This document shows, in pieces, positions 42,860 to 52,009 of a stretch of DNA of 64,000 bases; within the stretch, counting starts at the first letter, position 1; each line of letters begins with the position of its first letter. The DNA is from Rugamonas rivuli. Lineage in GTDB: Bacteria; Pseudomonadota; Gammaproteobacteria; Burkholderiales; Burkholderiaceae_D. Both the position numbers and the translations under genes were made by a program. Where the stretch lies: positions 199,248-263,247 of the forward strand of contig NZ_WHUF01000005.1 of NCBI RefSeq assembly GCF_009380165.1, written 5' to 3'. The notes below the pieces were generated by a model, which saw only the letters and a list, made by a program, of their open reading frames with translations, was not told the origin of the DNA and ran no database searches.

Positions 42860-43977
42860 CAGGACACCGTCACGGTCGAGAACTTCAGCACCTGCCGCGC
42901 CGTCACCGCGACGTCGGCACTGCCGCCGTTGAGCTGCATCGCCGTCACGTTGGTGACGCCGGGCGAGGCGTCGTACGCCACCTGCGCCAGCCGGGTGTAG
43001 GTCAGCGTCTGGCCCAGCGCCAGCGCGTTGATGTAGTTCTGGATCGCGGCCTGCACCTGCCCGCGCGTGGCGACGGTGTCGTAGCCGGCGGCCAGGGTCA
43101 CCGCCAGCGAGACCGCAACCGGCACGATCACCGGCGTGTACACGCCGAAGCGCGTGGTGATCGCCCGCACCGCTTCGATGGCGCTGCTGACGGCGTTGAT
43201 AAAGCCCGCCGACGGCGCACCGGAACCATCGTCCACCACCACGTAGAAGTAGCCGAGATCGGCCGTGCCGTTGTACTGCTGGTTCTCGGTGATGGTGTAG
43301 ACCGTGCCCGGCTGCACCGAGCTGATCGCGTAGCCGATCGCGGCCCGGGTGGCGCGCGACAGCGAGGCGATGTAGACCACGAAGCGGGTCCGCAGCGCGG
43401 CGTCGGTTTCCGCGTCGGCGCCACCGGAGAAGGACAGCGCGTTGCTGACGGTGTCGACATACGTCACCGCCTGCGACAGCACGCTGACCTGGCCGGCGCC
43501 GGCGTTGCCCGCCGCTTCGGCGACGTCGGCGCGCACCGGCACCGTCAGGCTGGGCACGCCGGCCGCCAGCACATAGCCGTCCGCCGTCCAGGCCGGGTGG
43601 CTGGTGTCGGCCGCGACGGTGTAGCTGCGGCTGCCGTCGGCGGTGCGCACCTGCGTGCTGAACGGGATCAGCGCCTGGCTGGTCGGCGTGAAGCGGGCGA
43701 AGGTGACGGCGCCCACCGCAGGCAGGGCCGGCAGTCGCGCCAGGCCGTAGTCGGCGATCCAGCTGTCGAGATCGGCATCGCTGGCGGTCGCGGCGCGCAT
43801 GGTCGACAGCAGTTGCATGGCGATGCCTTGCAGCCATTGGGCCAGCGCGGCGTTGGTTTCGACCAGCGCGCGCAGCATGGAGCCGATGGTGAAGTCGATC
43901 AGGCCCGAAGTCCTGGACTGGATCGCCGCCACCTGGTCGGCCACCAGGGTGGCGAAAGTTTTGGTAGAGATGCTCAT
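42859..43977 (-). CDS. Baseplate protein J (wedge)
   Basis: 372 aa, Baseplate_J family: TSGLIDFTIGSMLRALVE near the start, VPVRADVAEAAGNAGAGQV in the middle and ADAETDAALRTRF. It forms the baseplate wedge together with gp25 and gp48. GC-rich and well aligned with phage gpJ/XkdT in length. Confidence 0.93.
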   Translation of the reverse strand: MSISTKTFATLVADQVAAIQSRTSGLIDFTIGSMLRALVETNAALAQWLQGIAMQLLSTMRAATASDADLDSWIADYGLARLPALPAVGAVTFARFTPTSQALIPFSTQVRTADGSRSYTVAADTSHPAWTADGYVLAAGVPSLTVPVRADVAEAAGNAGAGQVSVLSQAVTYVDTVSNALSFSGGADAETDAALRTRFVVYIASLSRATRAAIGYAISSVQPGTVYTITENQQYNGTADLGYFYVVVDDGSGAPSAGFINAVSSAIEAVRAITTRFGVYTPVIVPVAVSLAVTLAAGYDTVATRGQVQAAIQNYINALALGQTLTYTRLAQVAYDASPGVTNVTAMQLNGGSADVAVTARQVLKFSTVTVS

Positions 43978-43980
43978 GAT

Positions 43981-44346
43981 TTACCTGTTGAGGTTGAATG
44001 CCAGATTGACCGGCTGCTGGACGTCGGCATCGACGTACTGGATGCGCACGCTGATGCCGTTGTCGATGGGACTGATCAGGATGACCGGATCAGGCTGGTG
44101 CGAGACGATGGCCTCGTTGAACAACTGCTCGCGGATCAGCGCGCGCAGGCGGCCGGCGTCCAGCGTCTTGCCGATTTCCTGCGACACGCCGGCGCCATAG
44201 TCCAGCTGCCACAGATAGTCGCCGGCATTGGTCAGCAGGCGCCGCAGGATGCGCTGCTGGCCTTCCAGCGTGCCGCCGCTCAATGCCAGGTCGCCGGTGA
44301 CGGACAGCGCCAGGTCGCCGCCGATGTAGTGGGAAAGATCGCTCAC
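43981..44346 (-). CDS. Baseplate wedge protein, gp25/GPW family
   Basis: 121 aa with the gp25 pattern GGTLEGQQRILRRLLTNAGDYLWQLDYG, IGKTLDAGRLRALIREQL and ISPIDNGISVRIQYVD. It nucleates sheath assembly at the baseplate. It overlaps the spike gene by 4 bp. Confidence 0.92.
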   Translation of the reverse strand: MSDLSHYIGGDLALSVTGDLALSGGTLEGQQRILRRLLTNAGDYLWQLDYGAGVSQEIGKTLDAGRLRALIREQLFNEAIVSHQPDPVILISPIDNGISVRIQYVDADVQQPVNLAFNLNR

Positions 44347-45017
44347 ACCGGTGCTCCCGTCATCCCCGGGCCGGACTGCACGCCGGGATGAGTATGGGTA
44401 CGCAGGCTGACGCCGGCACCCCTGACATCGCCGCCGACGGTCAGCTTGCCATCGACGCTGCCATCGCCGCTGACGGCCAGCTTGCCGGCGATGGAAGCAT
44501 CGGCGCTCACGGCCAGCTTGCCGCTGATGGTGGCGTCGCCGCTGAGCTTGAACGTGCCGCTATGGTTCCAGCTCGACGCCGCCGACGTGATGCTGCCGTC
44601 GCCGTTCAGCGTGATGCTGGCGCCCTGGCCGTCGCTGAACACGGCGGCGCCGCTGTTGAGCAGCTTGAACTGCGCGCCGTTCTTGTGCACGGCCCACAGC
44701 TCGCCGCTGGGCGCGGGCAGCGGCCGCGCCTGGTCGCTGTAGAAGCGGCCGACGATCAGGCCGGCGTCCATGCTGGCTTCCTGGAATTCCAGCTGCACCG
44801 TATCGCCCGAAGTGGGCGGACTGAACAGGCCCCAGCCGTTGCCGCTCCAGGCGCTGGTGATCGGCAGCCAGCCGATCTCCACGCCTTCCGGCTGCAGCAA
44901 CACCTTGGCGCTGTAGGTGTTGGGGTCGTAGCTGGTGACGGTGCCGATGCGCGTGCGCGCCAGGCCCTGCCCGGCCGTCTGCGACACCAGGCGGATGCTG
45001 TTGATGAGATTGTTCAT
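44343..45017 (-). CDS. Baseplate spike protein V (gpV)
   Basis: 224 aa. OB-fold at 15-95 (GTVTSYDPNTYSAKVLLQPEG), then a beta-helical part with four 12-residue repeats around 148-195 (GKLAVSADASIA, GKLAVSGDGSVD and relatives), and a C-terminal tip THTHPGVQSGPGMTGAP. The HxH of P2 gpV-like spikes binds an iron at the membrane-piercing apex; HTH here is equivalent. It forms the trimeric needle of the tailocin. Confidence 0.93.
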   Translation of the reverse strand: MNNLINSIRLVSQTAGQGLARTRIGTVTSYDPNTYSAKVLLQPEGVEIGWLPITSAWSGNGWGLFSPPTSGDTVQLEFQEASMDAGLIVGRFYSDQARPLPAPSGELWAVHKNGAQFKLLNSGAAVFSDGQGASITLNGDGSITSAASSWNHSGTFKLSGDATISGKLAVSADASIAGKLAVSGDGSVDGKLTVGGDVRGAGVSLRTHTHPGVQSGPGMTGAPV

Positions 45018-45031
45018 GCGTGCTCCTCCGG

Positions 45032-46150
45032 CTAAGTTTTGGCGTTGGTATTGGTGTTAGGGATTTGGTTCCTGGCTTCGACCGACATACTGAAGCCGCC
45101 GTCGGCCGAGTAGCGGCGCGTGACGGAGGCCGTGTAGTAAGCCTGGTCGAAGGCGCTGCCGGTGTCGCTCACCTGGATCAGGCTGGTCGGCATCAGCAGC
45201 ACATCGCCCGGCAGGTCGGCTTTCAAGCTCATTTCGTGCGCCGACAATTCCTGCAAGATCGCCTTGGCCTTGGCCTTGGCCTGGCTGGCGTCGAGATTGG
45301 GAAAGGTGCGCACGTACTCCTGCGGCTCGCCGTCGAACGGCACGGCCGCGCCATCGCTCACGCGCTTGCGCTCGGCCACTTCGCTGACGGCCTGGTTGGT
45401 CTTGCTGTGGAAGGACAGCACTTTCACGCGCAAGTCCTTGGCCAGCGACAGATTGCGCTGGAAGCCCAGCTGCATGGCATTGGACTCGGCCACGCCGCCC
45501 GCCTGCCAGCGCAGCACGTAGGGATCGGCGCTCTTGGCGGTGCGCGGTTCGAAGTGCAATGAACGGCCGCGCACATACACCTGGTAGCCTTCGTACTGCG
45601 CCAGCCTGGTGACGATGTCCCAGTAGCTGACGTTGGACGCCACCAGCGCCTTGACGATCTGGTAGTAGCCGCCGGCCGCCACCGTGGTCGGCGTCACCAC
45701 CGGCGTCAGGCCCTGCGCCTTGGCGATCTGGCTGACGACATCGGACGCCACCAGCGTGCCGCTGCTGAACACCTTGGTGCGCTTGAAGTCGATCAGCCTG
45801 GAGCTCAGGTCGCGCCCCGCCAGCACGATCGTGCCGGCGTCGAGATCGATGTCCAGCGTGTCGGCATAGCCGATCAGGAAGCTGGTCAAATCGGACTTGG
45901 CGACCTGGCCGGGATCGGCCGGAAAGCCCAGCAGGAACTCCAGCTCCAGCTGCTCCTGGCGCGACCAGAAATCGATGCCGCGCCCGGCCGGCTGGGCTGC
46001 GATGGACAGCGTCAGCCGGAAGGTGTCGGCCACGAAGAAGGCGTTGTTGTTCACCTCGAAGCCGATCACGCCGTCCAGCGCGGCGCCGTTGGCATAGACC
46101 ATGCCGCGCGGCCGGTTGGCGGCGCCTGTTGGCTGTGCTTGATTGATCAT
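45032..46150 (-). CDS. Baseplate hub protein (gpD/XkdQ-like)
   Basis: 372 aa, late-control-D family: VIGFEVNNNAFFVADTFRLTLS, ADTLDIDLDAGTIVLAGRDLSS, FKRTKVFSSGTLVASDVVSQIAKAQG and a C-terminal SVEARNQIPN. It is the trimeric hub holding the spike. Its ATG overlaps the stop of the LysM gene (ATGA). Confidence 0.88.
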   Translation of the reverse strand: MINQAQPTGAANRPRGMVYANGAALDGVIGFEVNNNAFFVADTFRLTLSIAAQPAGRGIDFWSRQEQLELEFLLGFPADPGQVAKSDLTSFLIGYADTLDIDLDAGTIVLAGRDLSSRLIDFKRTKVFSSGTLVASDVVSQIAKAQGLTPVVTPTTVAAGGYYQIVKALVASNVSYWDIVTRLAQYEGYQVYVRGRSLHFEPRTAKSADPYVLRWQAGGVAESNAMQLGFQRNLSLAKDLRVKVLSFHSKTNQAVSEVAERKRVSDGAAVPFDGEPQEYVRTFPNLDASQAKAKAKAILQELSAHEMSLKADLPGDVLLMPTSLIQVSDTGSAFDQAYYTASVTRRYSADGGFSMSVEARNQIPNTNTNAKT

Positions 46151-47118
46151 GGGCCGGGTACTCCCCCATTGTCCGGCGGCGTAGGCGGTATCGCCAGCGT
46201 CCGCACACCCGTCACCTGGGGATCGGTGACTTTGTTGGCCTGGGCGATGGCGATCCACTTGGTGGCGTCGCCGTAGACCTTGGCGGCCAGCCGGTACAGG
46301 CTGTCGCCGCCGACCACCACCTTCTGCAAGGACGTCACCGCCCCCGAGGCGCGCGTCAGGTTGGCTTCAATGCGGCCGACCACGGCCTGCAACTGGTGCA
46401 GGTCCGGCAGCTTGACGGCCGCGTCCAGTTGCCTGGTCAGCTTGGCGGCCTGCTGCGCGACCGGGTTGTTGGGCAGGATGCCGCCCAGCGTGGTAACGGT
46501 CTGCAGCACCGCGCCGGCCTCGGCGATCATGCCCTTGACCTGGGTGGCCACGCCGCGCACCGGTTCCAGCACGCCGTTGATGGTCTTGCTGCCGGCCTGG
46601 ACGAAATCGGACACCGACTTGATGCTGTCGTTCATCGTCTTCATCAGGCCGGTCAGTTTCGGATCGCCGACCTTGGCCGCGATGGCGCCGGCCTTGGCGG
46701 CGTCGGCGCTGATGGCGGCGTTCAGGTCGGCGGCCTTGGCCGACGGCCGCGCGCGGGTGCTGTCCTCGACCACGTCCAGCTCCAGCGTGTAGCGCACGCG
46801 GTGGCGCTGCTCCACCACGTACTTGAAGCTTTTGACGACGACGCGGTATTTGTATTCGAAAAAGCTGAGCTGCTGCTGGCTGCCTTCCACCCGCATCAGG
46901 TCGATGGCGCGGGCGCGTTGCAGCGCGCTGGCGCCAAGGAACAGGCCGGACCACTGGATCGGATCGTCCTCGGCGCCCATCGCCTGCACCACGCGCACGC
47001 CGCCCGGCAACTGGTGCACCACCAGCTTCTGGCTGCCGCCGAGCGGGATGCTTTCGGGGATTTCAAAGTCCTGGAAAGTCTCGCTTCCCAGGGTCAGGGT
47101 AAATGCTGTGTTTGCCAT
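46147..47118 (-). CDS. LysM baseplate protein (XkdP/gp53-like)
   Basis: 323 aa. An N-terminal tail-hub domain (IPESIPLGGSQKLVVHQLPGG) and a C-terminal LysM domain (VVVGGDSLYRLAAKVYGDATKWIAIAQAN). LysM proteins clamp the baseplate to the hub. The middle is helical and Ala-rich. It sits between tape measure and hub, as xkdP does. Confidence 0.88.
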   Translation of the reverse strand: MANTAFTLTLGSETFQDFEIPESIPLGGSQKLVVHQLPGGVRVVQAMGAEDDPIQWSGLFLGASALQRARAIDLMRVEGSQQQLSFFEYKYRVVVKSFKYVVEQRHRVRYTLELDVVEDSTRARPSAKAADLNAAISADAAKAGAIAAKVGDPKLTGLMKTMNDSIKSVSDFVQAGSKTINGVLEPVRGVATQVKGMIAEAGAVLQTVTTLGGILPNNPVAQQAAKLTRQLDAAVKLPDLHQLQAVVGRIEANLTRASGAVTSLQKVVVGGDSLYRLAAKVYGDATKWIAIAQANKVTDPQVTGVRTLAIPPTPPDNGGVPGP

Positions 47119-47122
47119 GTGT

Positions 47123-48964
47123 CTATCCTGCGTAGGCGACGGAGGCGAGGTTCATCGTGCCGTCGAAGTTGTTGGGACCGGTGGGCGGCCCGGCCATCCG
47201 CGCGCCCGCTTCCTGGAGCACGCGGGTGGTGATGCCGCGATAGTCGAGCTTGTTCTCGACCTTGAACACCGGCGCCGGCGCGGGCGGCGGCACCGCGTTG
47301 ATGGCCATGCGCGGTGCGACGGGCGGCAAGCTGCGCGGCGCGGCAACCGCGCCCGTCGCCGTTGCGCCAGCAGGAATGGCTGGCGCATTGGGCTTGGGCG
47401 CATCCTTGTGGAACCAGTACCAGGCGCCGGCGATCACAGCACCCAGCGCGACGATGGCGGCAATCACCGCGCCTACCGGCGTCAGCAACGCCGCTGCTGC
47501 TTCGCCGAACGCGACAATGCCCCCGACTATCATCCGCAGCACCGGCCAGACTTGCTTGGCAGCCTTGCCCAGCCAGGAAAAATTACCACCCAACGCGAGT
47601 ACCGTGCCGCCTATCTTCAGCGCGCCGGCCAGCAAGGCGAAGGCGCCAACCGCAATCTGCGTCAGCACCGGGAAGCGCCCCAGCCAGTTGCCCAGTTTGT
47701 CCATGGCCTTCGCGAAGAACAGCAAGGCGTCGGTGACTTTGGGCAGGTACACGCTGCCGATCACGGTCAGCAAATTCTTCCACGCCTGCGCCGCCGCCAG
47801 CTCCGCGCCCTTCGGCGATTTCAGGTACTGCTGGTAAGCGCTGCCGTAGTTGCTGGCCTGCTGAAACTTCTGCGTCTGGGATTGCAAACGCGGCTGGTTG
47901 ACGATCTGGTCGCCGATAAAGCTCGCGGTGTGCTCGTCAAAGTTTTTCGACAGCAGCGACACCATCTTGACGTCGTCGATCTTGCCGTACTTCTTGCGGA
48001 TCGCCGGCGCCAGCACCTCGGCGATGAATTTGTCGGGACGGTGCTCCATCAACGCGGTGTTGGCCGCGCTCAGGCCGGCCTCGCCGCCCTTGCCGCCTTT
48101 GCCCTTGCCACGCGCTTGCAGCAGGCCCAGCTGGGACAGGAAGCCCTTGGCCTTGCCGTCCATGCCGCCGCCCACCAGCGTCGCGTAGGCGCCCTGTGCA
48201 TTGGCGCCGGCCGTCTCGCCGGACTCCTGCGCCATGTAGGCGGAGAACTGGCCGTACAGATACTCCTTGTCGAAATGCTGATACGCCTGCTTGCCGGCCT
48301 TGGCGGCAGCCACGAATTCCGCACCATTGACCTTGCCGCTGGTGGCGAAATTCACCTTCGATTGCAAATCCAGCTCGCTGCGCATCACCGCCTCGGCGCC
48401 GGTGACAGGCGTGCCGCGCAAGGCCAGCGCCTTGGCGGCATTCGCGGTCTGCCCCTCGACGTCCTTGCCGCCGTTGGCGACCTTGGCCGCGAACGAGTAT
48501 TTGGCAAAGTCCTCCGACAGGGCCAGCGATTTCGGCAAGTCGCCGAGTGCATCGTTCAGCTCGCGTATGCGGGAGATGTTGTCGGCAATGCCGGTGCCCA
48601 GCGTCTTGTGCGACAGCGCGGCCGCCTTGGCATACACGGCGGCATTGTTCTGCGCGCCCAGGTTGAGCGTCTCGAAATCCGACTGCGCCTGCGCGGCCTC
48701 CGCCGCCGCCTCGTACGGCGACTTGAGCGCGCCGAACATCTTGTCGGCGACGCCGGCCATCGCTTCGCCAGTCTTTTTCTTCTTGTCCTTCTCGTCGTCC
48801 TTGCCCTTGAGCTTGGCCAGTATCTCCTCCAGCGCGGACAGGTTCTTCTGCGCCCTGCCCGCGCCATCTTCGACCAGCTTCAGCGCCTTCGCGATCTCCC
48901 GCAAGCCCTTGCTGGCGCCATTGGACAGCTGTAACTTCAACATCATTTGGTATGGTTTTGCCAT
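47123..48964 (-). CDS. Tail tape measure protein
   Basis: 613 aa, mostly helix with long charged stretches at the start (KGLREIAKALKLVEDGAGRAQKN) and hydrophobic segments around 420-520 (LLTPVGAVIAAIVALGAVIAG). The tape measure fixes tail length; 613 residues would predict a short to medium tail of roughly 80-100 nm on the usual 1.5 A per residue rule (estimate). AGGAG precedes ATG 48964. Confidence 0.92.
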   Translation of the reverse strand: MAKPYQMMLKLQLSNGASKGLREIAKALKLVEDGAGRAQKNLSALEEILAKLKGKDDEKDKKKKTGEAMAGVADKMFGALKSPYEAAAEAAQAQSDFETLNLGAQNNAAVYAKAAALSHKTLGTGIADNISRIRELNDALGDLPKSLALSEDFAKYSFAAKVANGGKDVEGQTANAAKALALRGTPVTGAEAVMRSELDLQSKVNFATSGKVNGAEFVAAAKAGKQAYQHFDKEYLYGQFSAYMAQESGETAGANAQGAYATLVGGGMDGKAKGFLSQLGLLQARGKGKGGKGGEAGLSAANTALMEHRPDKFIAEVLAPAIRKKYGKIDDVKMVSLLSKNFDEHTASFIGDQIVNQPRLQSQTQKFQQASNYGSAYQQYLKSPKGAELAAAQAWKNLLTVIGSVYLPKVTDALLFFAKAMDKLGNWLGRFPVLTQIAVGAFALLAGALKIGGTVLALGGNFSWLGKAAKQVWPVLRMIVGGIVAFGEAAAALLTPVGAVIAAIVALGAVIAGAWYWFHKDAPKPNAPAIPAGATATGAVAAPRSLPPVAPRMAINAVPPPAPAPVFKVENKLDYRGITTRVLQEAGARMAGPPTGPNNFDGTMNLASVAYAG

Positions 48965-48986
48965 GGGAACTCCTGTAAACCGCGCC

Positions 48987-49516
48987 CTACTTCCTGGGCA
49001 TCCAGCGCATCGCGGCGAAATCGAATTCGCCGCCCTCTTGCTCGCCCAGGGCGATGGCCCAGGCAGTGCCGACCTCTTCCGGCAGGCTCAGCGCCACATC
49101 GAACGGAACCCCGTTCTTCACCAGGTACACGACCGTGGCGAATGCGGGGTTCCGTGCTAGTTTTTTACGGCGGCCTCGGACACGGCGGCGTCGGCCTGCT
49201 CCGCCACATGGCCCATGACGGCGCTGATGCCGTCCTCGCCCAGGCGCGAGATCAGCGCTTCCAGCTCGCGCTTGGTCGAAGGCGGCGGCTGGTCGTCGCC
49301 GTCGATCTGCGTCACCCACAGCAGCGGCATGACCATGCCCATGTAGACCTCGTTGCGCGCCGAAGCGCCGACCGTTTCGACGATCTGGTACTGGCGCAGC
49401 ACGTTGGGCTTTTTCAGGCCGATGCGCAGGCCGCCCGCAACGACGGTGGCGACCGCGTTGGCGGCCTTGACGATGTCGTCCGACACCGTCTCGATGGAAA
49501 TAGTTGGTTTGTTCAT
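48987..49516 (-). CDS. Tail assembly chaperone, -1 frameshift product
   Basis: About 176 aa made by ribosomes that slip at 49160-49166 (A AAA AAC), one codon before the TAG of the short form. After the slip the frame reads KKLARNPAFATVV and ends MRWMPRK at 48987. Nucleotide count (530 plus one re-read base) gives 177 codons exactly. Long and short chaperones in a fixed ratio are standard for lambda, P2 and Mu-like tails (gpG/gpGT, gpE/E'), and here the downstream part has no start codon of its own that would fit. Confidence 0.88.
49157..49516 (-). CDS. Tail assembly chaperone, short form
   Basis: 119 aa, the main product before the frameshift, with VATVVAGGLRIGLKKPNVLR and PSTKRELEALISRLG, as in short tail-chaperone proteins. 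It binds the tape measure during assembly. AGGAA precedes ATG 49516, 18 bp after the terminator at 49534-49568. Confidence 0.88.
   Translation of the reverse strand: MNKPTISIETVSDDIVKAANAVATVVAGGLRIGLKKPNVLRQYQIVETVGASARNEVYMGMVMPLLWVTQIDGDDQPPPSTKRELEALISRLGEDGISAVMGHVAEQADAAVSEAAVKN
49160..49166 (-). other. -1 ribosomal frameshift slippery site
   Basis: On the minus strand A AAA AAC in zero frame (codons GTA AAA AAC), directly before TAG. This is one of the most efficient heptamers in bacteria. The position between the sheath/tube genes and the tape measure is the conserved place of the chaperone frameshift. Confidence 0.88.
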
Positions 49517-49533
49517 TGCAGTTCCTGTTCGAT

Positions 49534-49568
49534 AAAAAAAATGGCGCGCGGCCGTATGGACGCGCGCC
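49534..49568 (-). terminator. Intrinsic terminator between tube and chaperone genes
   Basis: On the minus strand GGCGCGCG pairs with CGCGCGCC around about 10 nt, followed by A and T7-8. It ends 18 bp before the chaperone ATG. Confidence 0.82.
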
Positions 49569-49581
49569 TTGCAGCACGGGC

Positions 49582-50019
49582 TTACTGGACTTTCAAGCGG
49601 CGCGAGGCCATGAATTCCAGTTTCATCTTGACGGTCTTGTCGCCTTCGCGGGCGCCCAGCTCGGTCAGCTTGTAGACCACTTTTTCATAGCGGTACTGCG
49701 AGACGCCGCCGTTGGGTTCCTGGATGGTTTCCTGGATGAAGCCGTACGGCACGTTCATGCCGTTGTAGTAGTTGGCTTCGGCCTGGGCCCAGAAGTCGTC
49801 CAGCGTGCTGTCGAAGCGGTCGATTTCGAACGAGCCCTTCCAGCCGTTGTGCGTGACCGTGTGGCGCGCTTCGCCGTCCAGGCCGGTGCGCTTTTCCTCG
49901 GTGGTGACAGGTTGGGCGTCGAACTTCATGATCGCCGTGGTGGGAATGTTCAGGTTGCCGCTGGCCGTCGTGATGACGACGCGGATGTCCTTGCCCAGGG
50001 TTTGATTTGCTGCCGACAT
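49582..50019 (-). CDS. Tail tube protein (XkdM/gpM-like)
   Basis: 145 aa, beta-rich, with DIRVVITTASGNLNIPTTAI, WKGSFEIDRFDSTLDDFW and VYKLTELGAREGDKTVKMKL, the layout of contractile-tail inner tube proteins. GGAG precedes ATG 50019. It is made in many copies per particle, and has a terminator on each side. Confidence 0.88.
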   Translation of the reverse strand: MSAANQTLGKDIRVVITTASGNLNIPTTAIMKFDAQPVTTEEKRTGLDGEARHTVTHNGWKGSFEIDRFDSTLDDFWAQAEANYYNGMNVPYGFIQETIQEPNGGVSQYRYEKVVYKLTELGAREGDKTVKMKLEFMASRRLKVQ

Positions 50020-50033
50020 ATGTCGCTCCAAAT

Positions 50034-50055
50034 AAAAAAGCCGCCCTCAGGCGGC
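50034..50055 (-). terminator. Intrinsic terminator between sheath and tube genes
   Basis: On the minus strand GCCGCC-TGAG-GGCGGC followed by T6, ending 15 bp before the tube ATG. Confidence 0.87.
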
Positions 50056-50077
50056 ATGGATGAAAATGAAAACCGCC

Positions 50078-51946
50078 TTAGTTGGCGGCCACGGTGCTGG
50101 TGCGGGCGACCTGCACCGACTGGCCGCCCTCCATGTTGATCAGGAACTTCTCGACCACCGACAGGTACTGCACCTTGGCGTCCATCTGCATGTAGCCGGT
50201 GGCGATGCGCGGCGCCAGGTTGTTGCTCAGGTCGCAGATGGTGGAGAAGTCCGCCACCTGGCCCTGCTGCCGCATATTGGCCAGGAAGCCGTCGACGGTG
50301 GCCTTGGCCTGCAGACGGGTCGGATCGTCGGAACGGCTGGACTGCAGGCGGCCGACGAACTTGCCCATGCCCGCATTCAGCGTGTAGGCGATGTAGTTGG
50401 TCATGCGCGTGTAGTTGTCGCCGTTGGTCACCGGGTTGGACGAGGTGTTGTGGCCGAAGCGCGTACCGAAGTAAGCGCCGCCCGGCACCGGATTGGCGAT
50501 CACGTCGATGCCCGCCTGGCCCAGCACCTGCAGCTCGGCCGCCGCGTACGGACGGCTCTGGATGCTGCGCTGGGTGGCGACGATGCCGTACAAGGCCTTG
50601 TTCAGGCTGGACTGCTCCGGCGACAGGTTGGCCAGCAGGCCCGCCACGAACGCTTGCGGCGAGATGACGCGGGTGATCGAGTTGACCGGATCGCTCCAGT
50701 AGACCCAGTCGCCCAGCAGCAGCTTGAACGCATACGAATCGATGTTGGCGGTGGCCTTGGCCGCCGCAGCAGCCGCCGGGGTATCGCCCTGCGGCGTCAC
50801 GCCGACCATGTAGATGCCTTCGGACAGGCCGAACGCAGCCTGTGCCGCGAAGGTGCTGATGTCGTCGCAGTCGGTCAGCATGGCCACCGCCGCGCCGGAA
50901 CTGCGCAGGCTGTACATGCCGGTGCGACTGCCCAGGTCGGAACCGAGCAGCAGCGCGCCGGTGATGTTGTTGGCGCCGTCGGTGCCGCCGGCGAAGTTCG
51001 AGCTGGCATAGGCCGGCACGCCGATGGCCGCGCCGGCAACCGCCGACACCAGCACCGACGCCGGACGCGCCACGCTGTTGCCGTTGTTAATGGCCGCCGC
51101 CATATTCACCCACAGCGCATTGCCGGCGCCGGGGATGTTGTCGAACACCTCGGGCGCGAAACCGGACAGCGCCAGCGTCACCTTGGCGGTGCCGGTCTGG
51201 CTGCCGGCGGCGATGGTGGCTTGCAGGCTGTTGCCCAGCGAGCCGGTGTACTTGCCGCTCAGCGTCAGCGCCGGGGTGCCGGCCACGCCGCCGGCCAGCG
51301 TGGCGCCGGATGCGGTGGCGCCCGCCACGGTGGTGGCCACGGTCAGCGTATTGCCGGCGACGCCGGGCACCAGCGCCGCCAGGTTCAGGGTATTGGCATT
51401 GAGCGCAAAGGTGAACTTGTCGATGTTGACGTCCAGCGAAGCCTGCAGGAAGGCCAGCAGCGTCGCCAGCGTCGCGCTCAGCGAGGCGCCGATGTTGACC
51501 TGGTTGCCGACCGCACCGCTGGCGACGAAAGTCACCACGGTGCCGGCCAGCGTCAGCGTGGTGGCGGCCACCGGATTGGCGGTGAACGCCACCGAGCCGG
51601 TCGCGGCGATGCCGGCCGACTGGATGGCTGCGGTGGCGGCCGTGTCGGTGCCGTCGGTCACGCGCACGCAGCGCATGCTGGCGGCGCCCTGCTGGACCGC
51701 GGCCGCCAGGGCGGTGCCCATGTCGTACTTGCGGTTCTGCAGCGAGCCGTGGATGCGCGCATAGTCGGCGGTGCTGCCCACCGGGGATGCGGAATTGACC
51801 GGGCCCCACTGGGCGGTGCCGACAATGCCGAGCACATTGGTCGGCACGCCATTCAGCAGTGACACGCTGGGCGGCACTATCTGTACGTAGAGATCTGGAA
51901 CGATCAGCGCCGTCGTGTTGATGGCGCCTTGCTGTGATACCGGCAT
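50078..51946 (-). CDS. Tail sheath protein
   Basis: 622 aa. N-terminal VSLLNGVPTNVLGIVGTAQWGP, an inserted Ala/Gly/Thr-rich domain of about 180 residues (130-310), and the conserved C-terminal sheath domain (FGTRFGHNTSSNPVTNGDNYTRMTNYIAY). The sheath contracts and drives the tube through the target envelope. It is longer than the minimal R-pyocin sheath (about 390 aa) because of the insert. AGGAGG precedes the ATG. Confidence 0.94.
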   Translation of the reverse strand: MPVSQQGAINTTALIVPDLYVQIVPPSVSLLNGVPTNVLGIVGTAQWGPVNSASPVGSTADYARIHGSLQNRKYDMGTALAAAVQQGAASMRCVRVTDGTDTAATAAIQSAGIAATGSVAFTANPVAATTLTLAGTVVTFVASGAVGNQVNIGASLSATLATLLAFLQASLDVNIDKFTFALNANTLNLAALVPGVAGNTLTVATTVAGATASGATLAGGVAGTPALTLSGKYTGSLGNSLQATIAAGSQTGTAKVTLALSGFAPEVFDNIPGAGNALWVNMAAAINNGNSVARPASVLVSAVAGAAIGVPAYASSNFAGGTDGANNITGALLLGSDLGSRTGMYSLRSSGAAVAMLTDCDDISTFAAQAAFGLSEGIYMVGVTPQGDTPAAAAAAKATANIDSYAFKLLLGDWVYWSDPVNSITRVISPQAFVAGLLANLSPEQSSLNKALYGIVATQRSIQSRPYAAAELQVLGQAGIDVIANPVPGGAYFGTRFGHNTSSNPVTNGDNYTRMTNYIAYTLNAGMGKFVGRLQSSRSDDPTRLQAKATVDGFLANMRQQGQVADFSTICDLSNNLAPRIATGYMQMDAKVQYLSVVEKFLINMEGGQSVQVARTSTVAAN

Positions 51947-51963
51947 GTAAGCCTCCTAAAAAT

Positions 51964-51986
51964 AAAAAAGCCCGCACATGGCGGGC
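51964..51986 (-). terminator. Intrinsic terminator before the sheath gene
   Basis: On the minus strand GCCCGC-N5-GCGGGC followed by T6, ending 18 bp before the sheath ATG. Confidence 0.86.
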
Positions 51987-52009
51987 AAGAAAGCAGGTGG
52001 AAGACGGCG

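Noticed and set aside
48987-49152. Independent gene after the tail chaperone
   Set aside because: No fitting start codon with a ribosome site; the A AAA AAC site just upstream joins it to the chaperone by frameshift.
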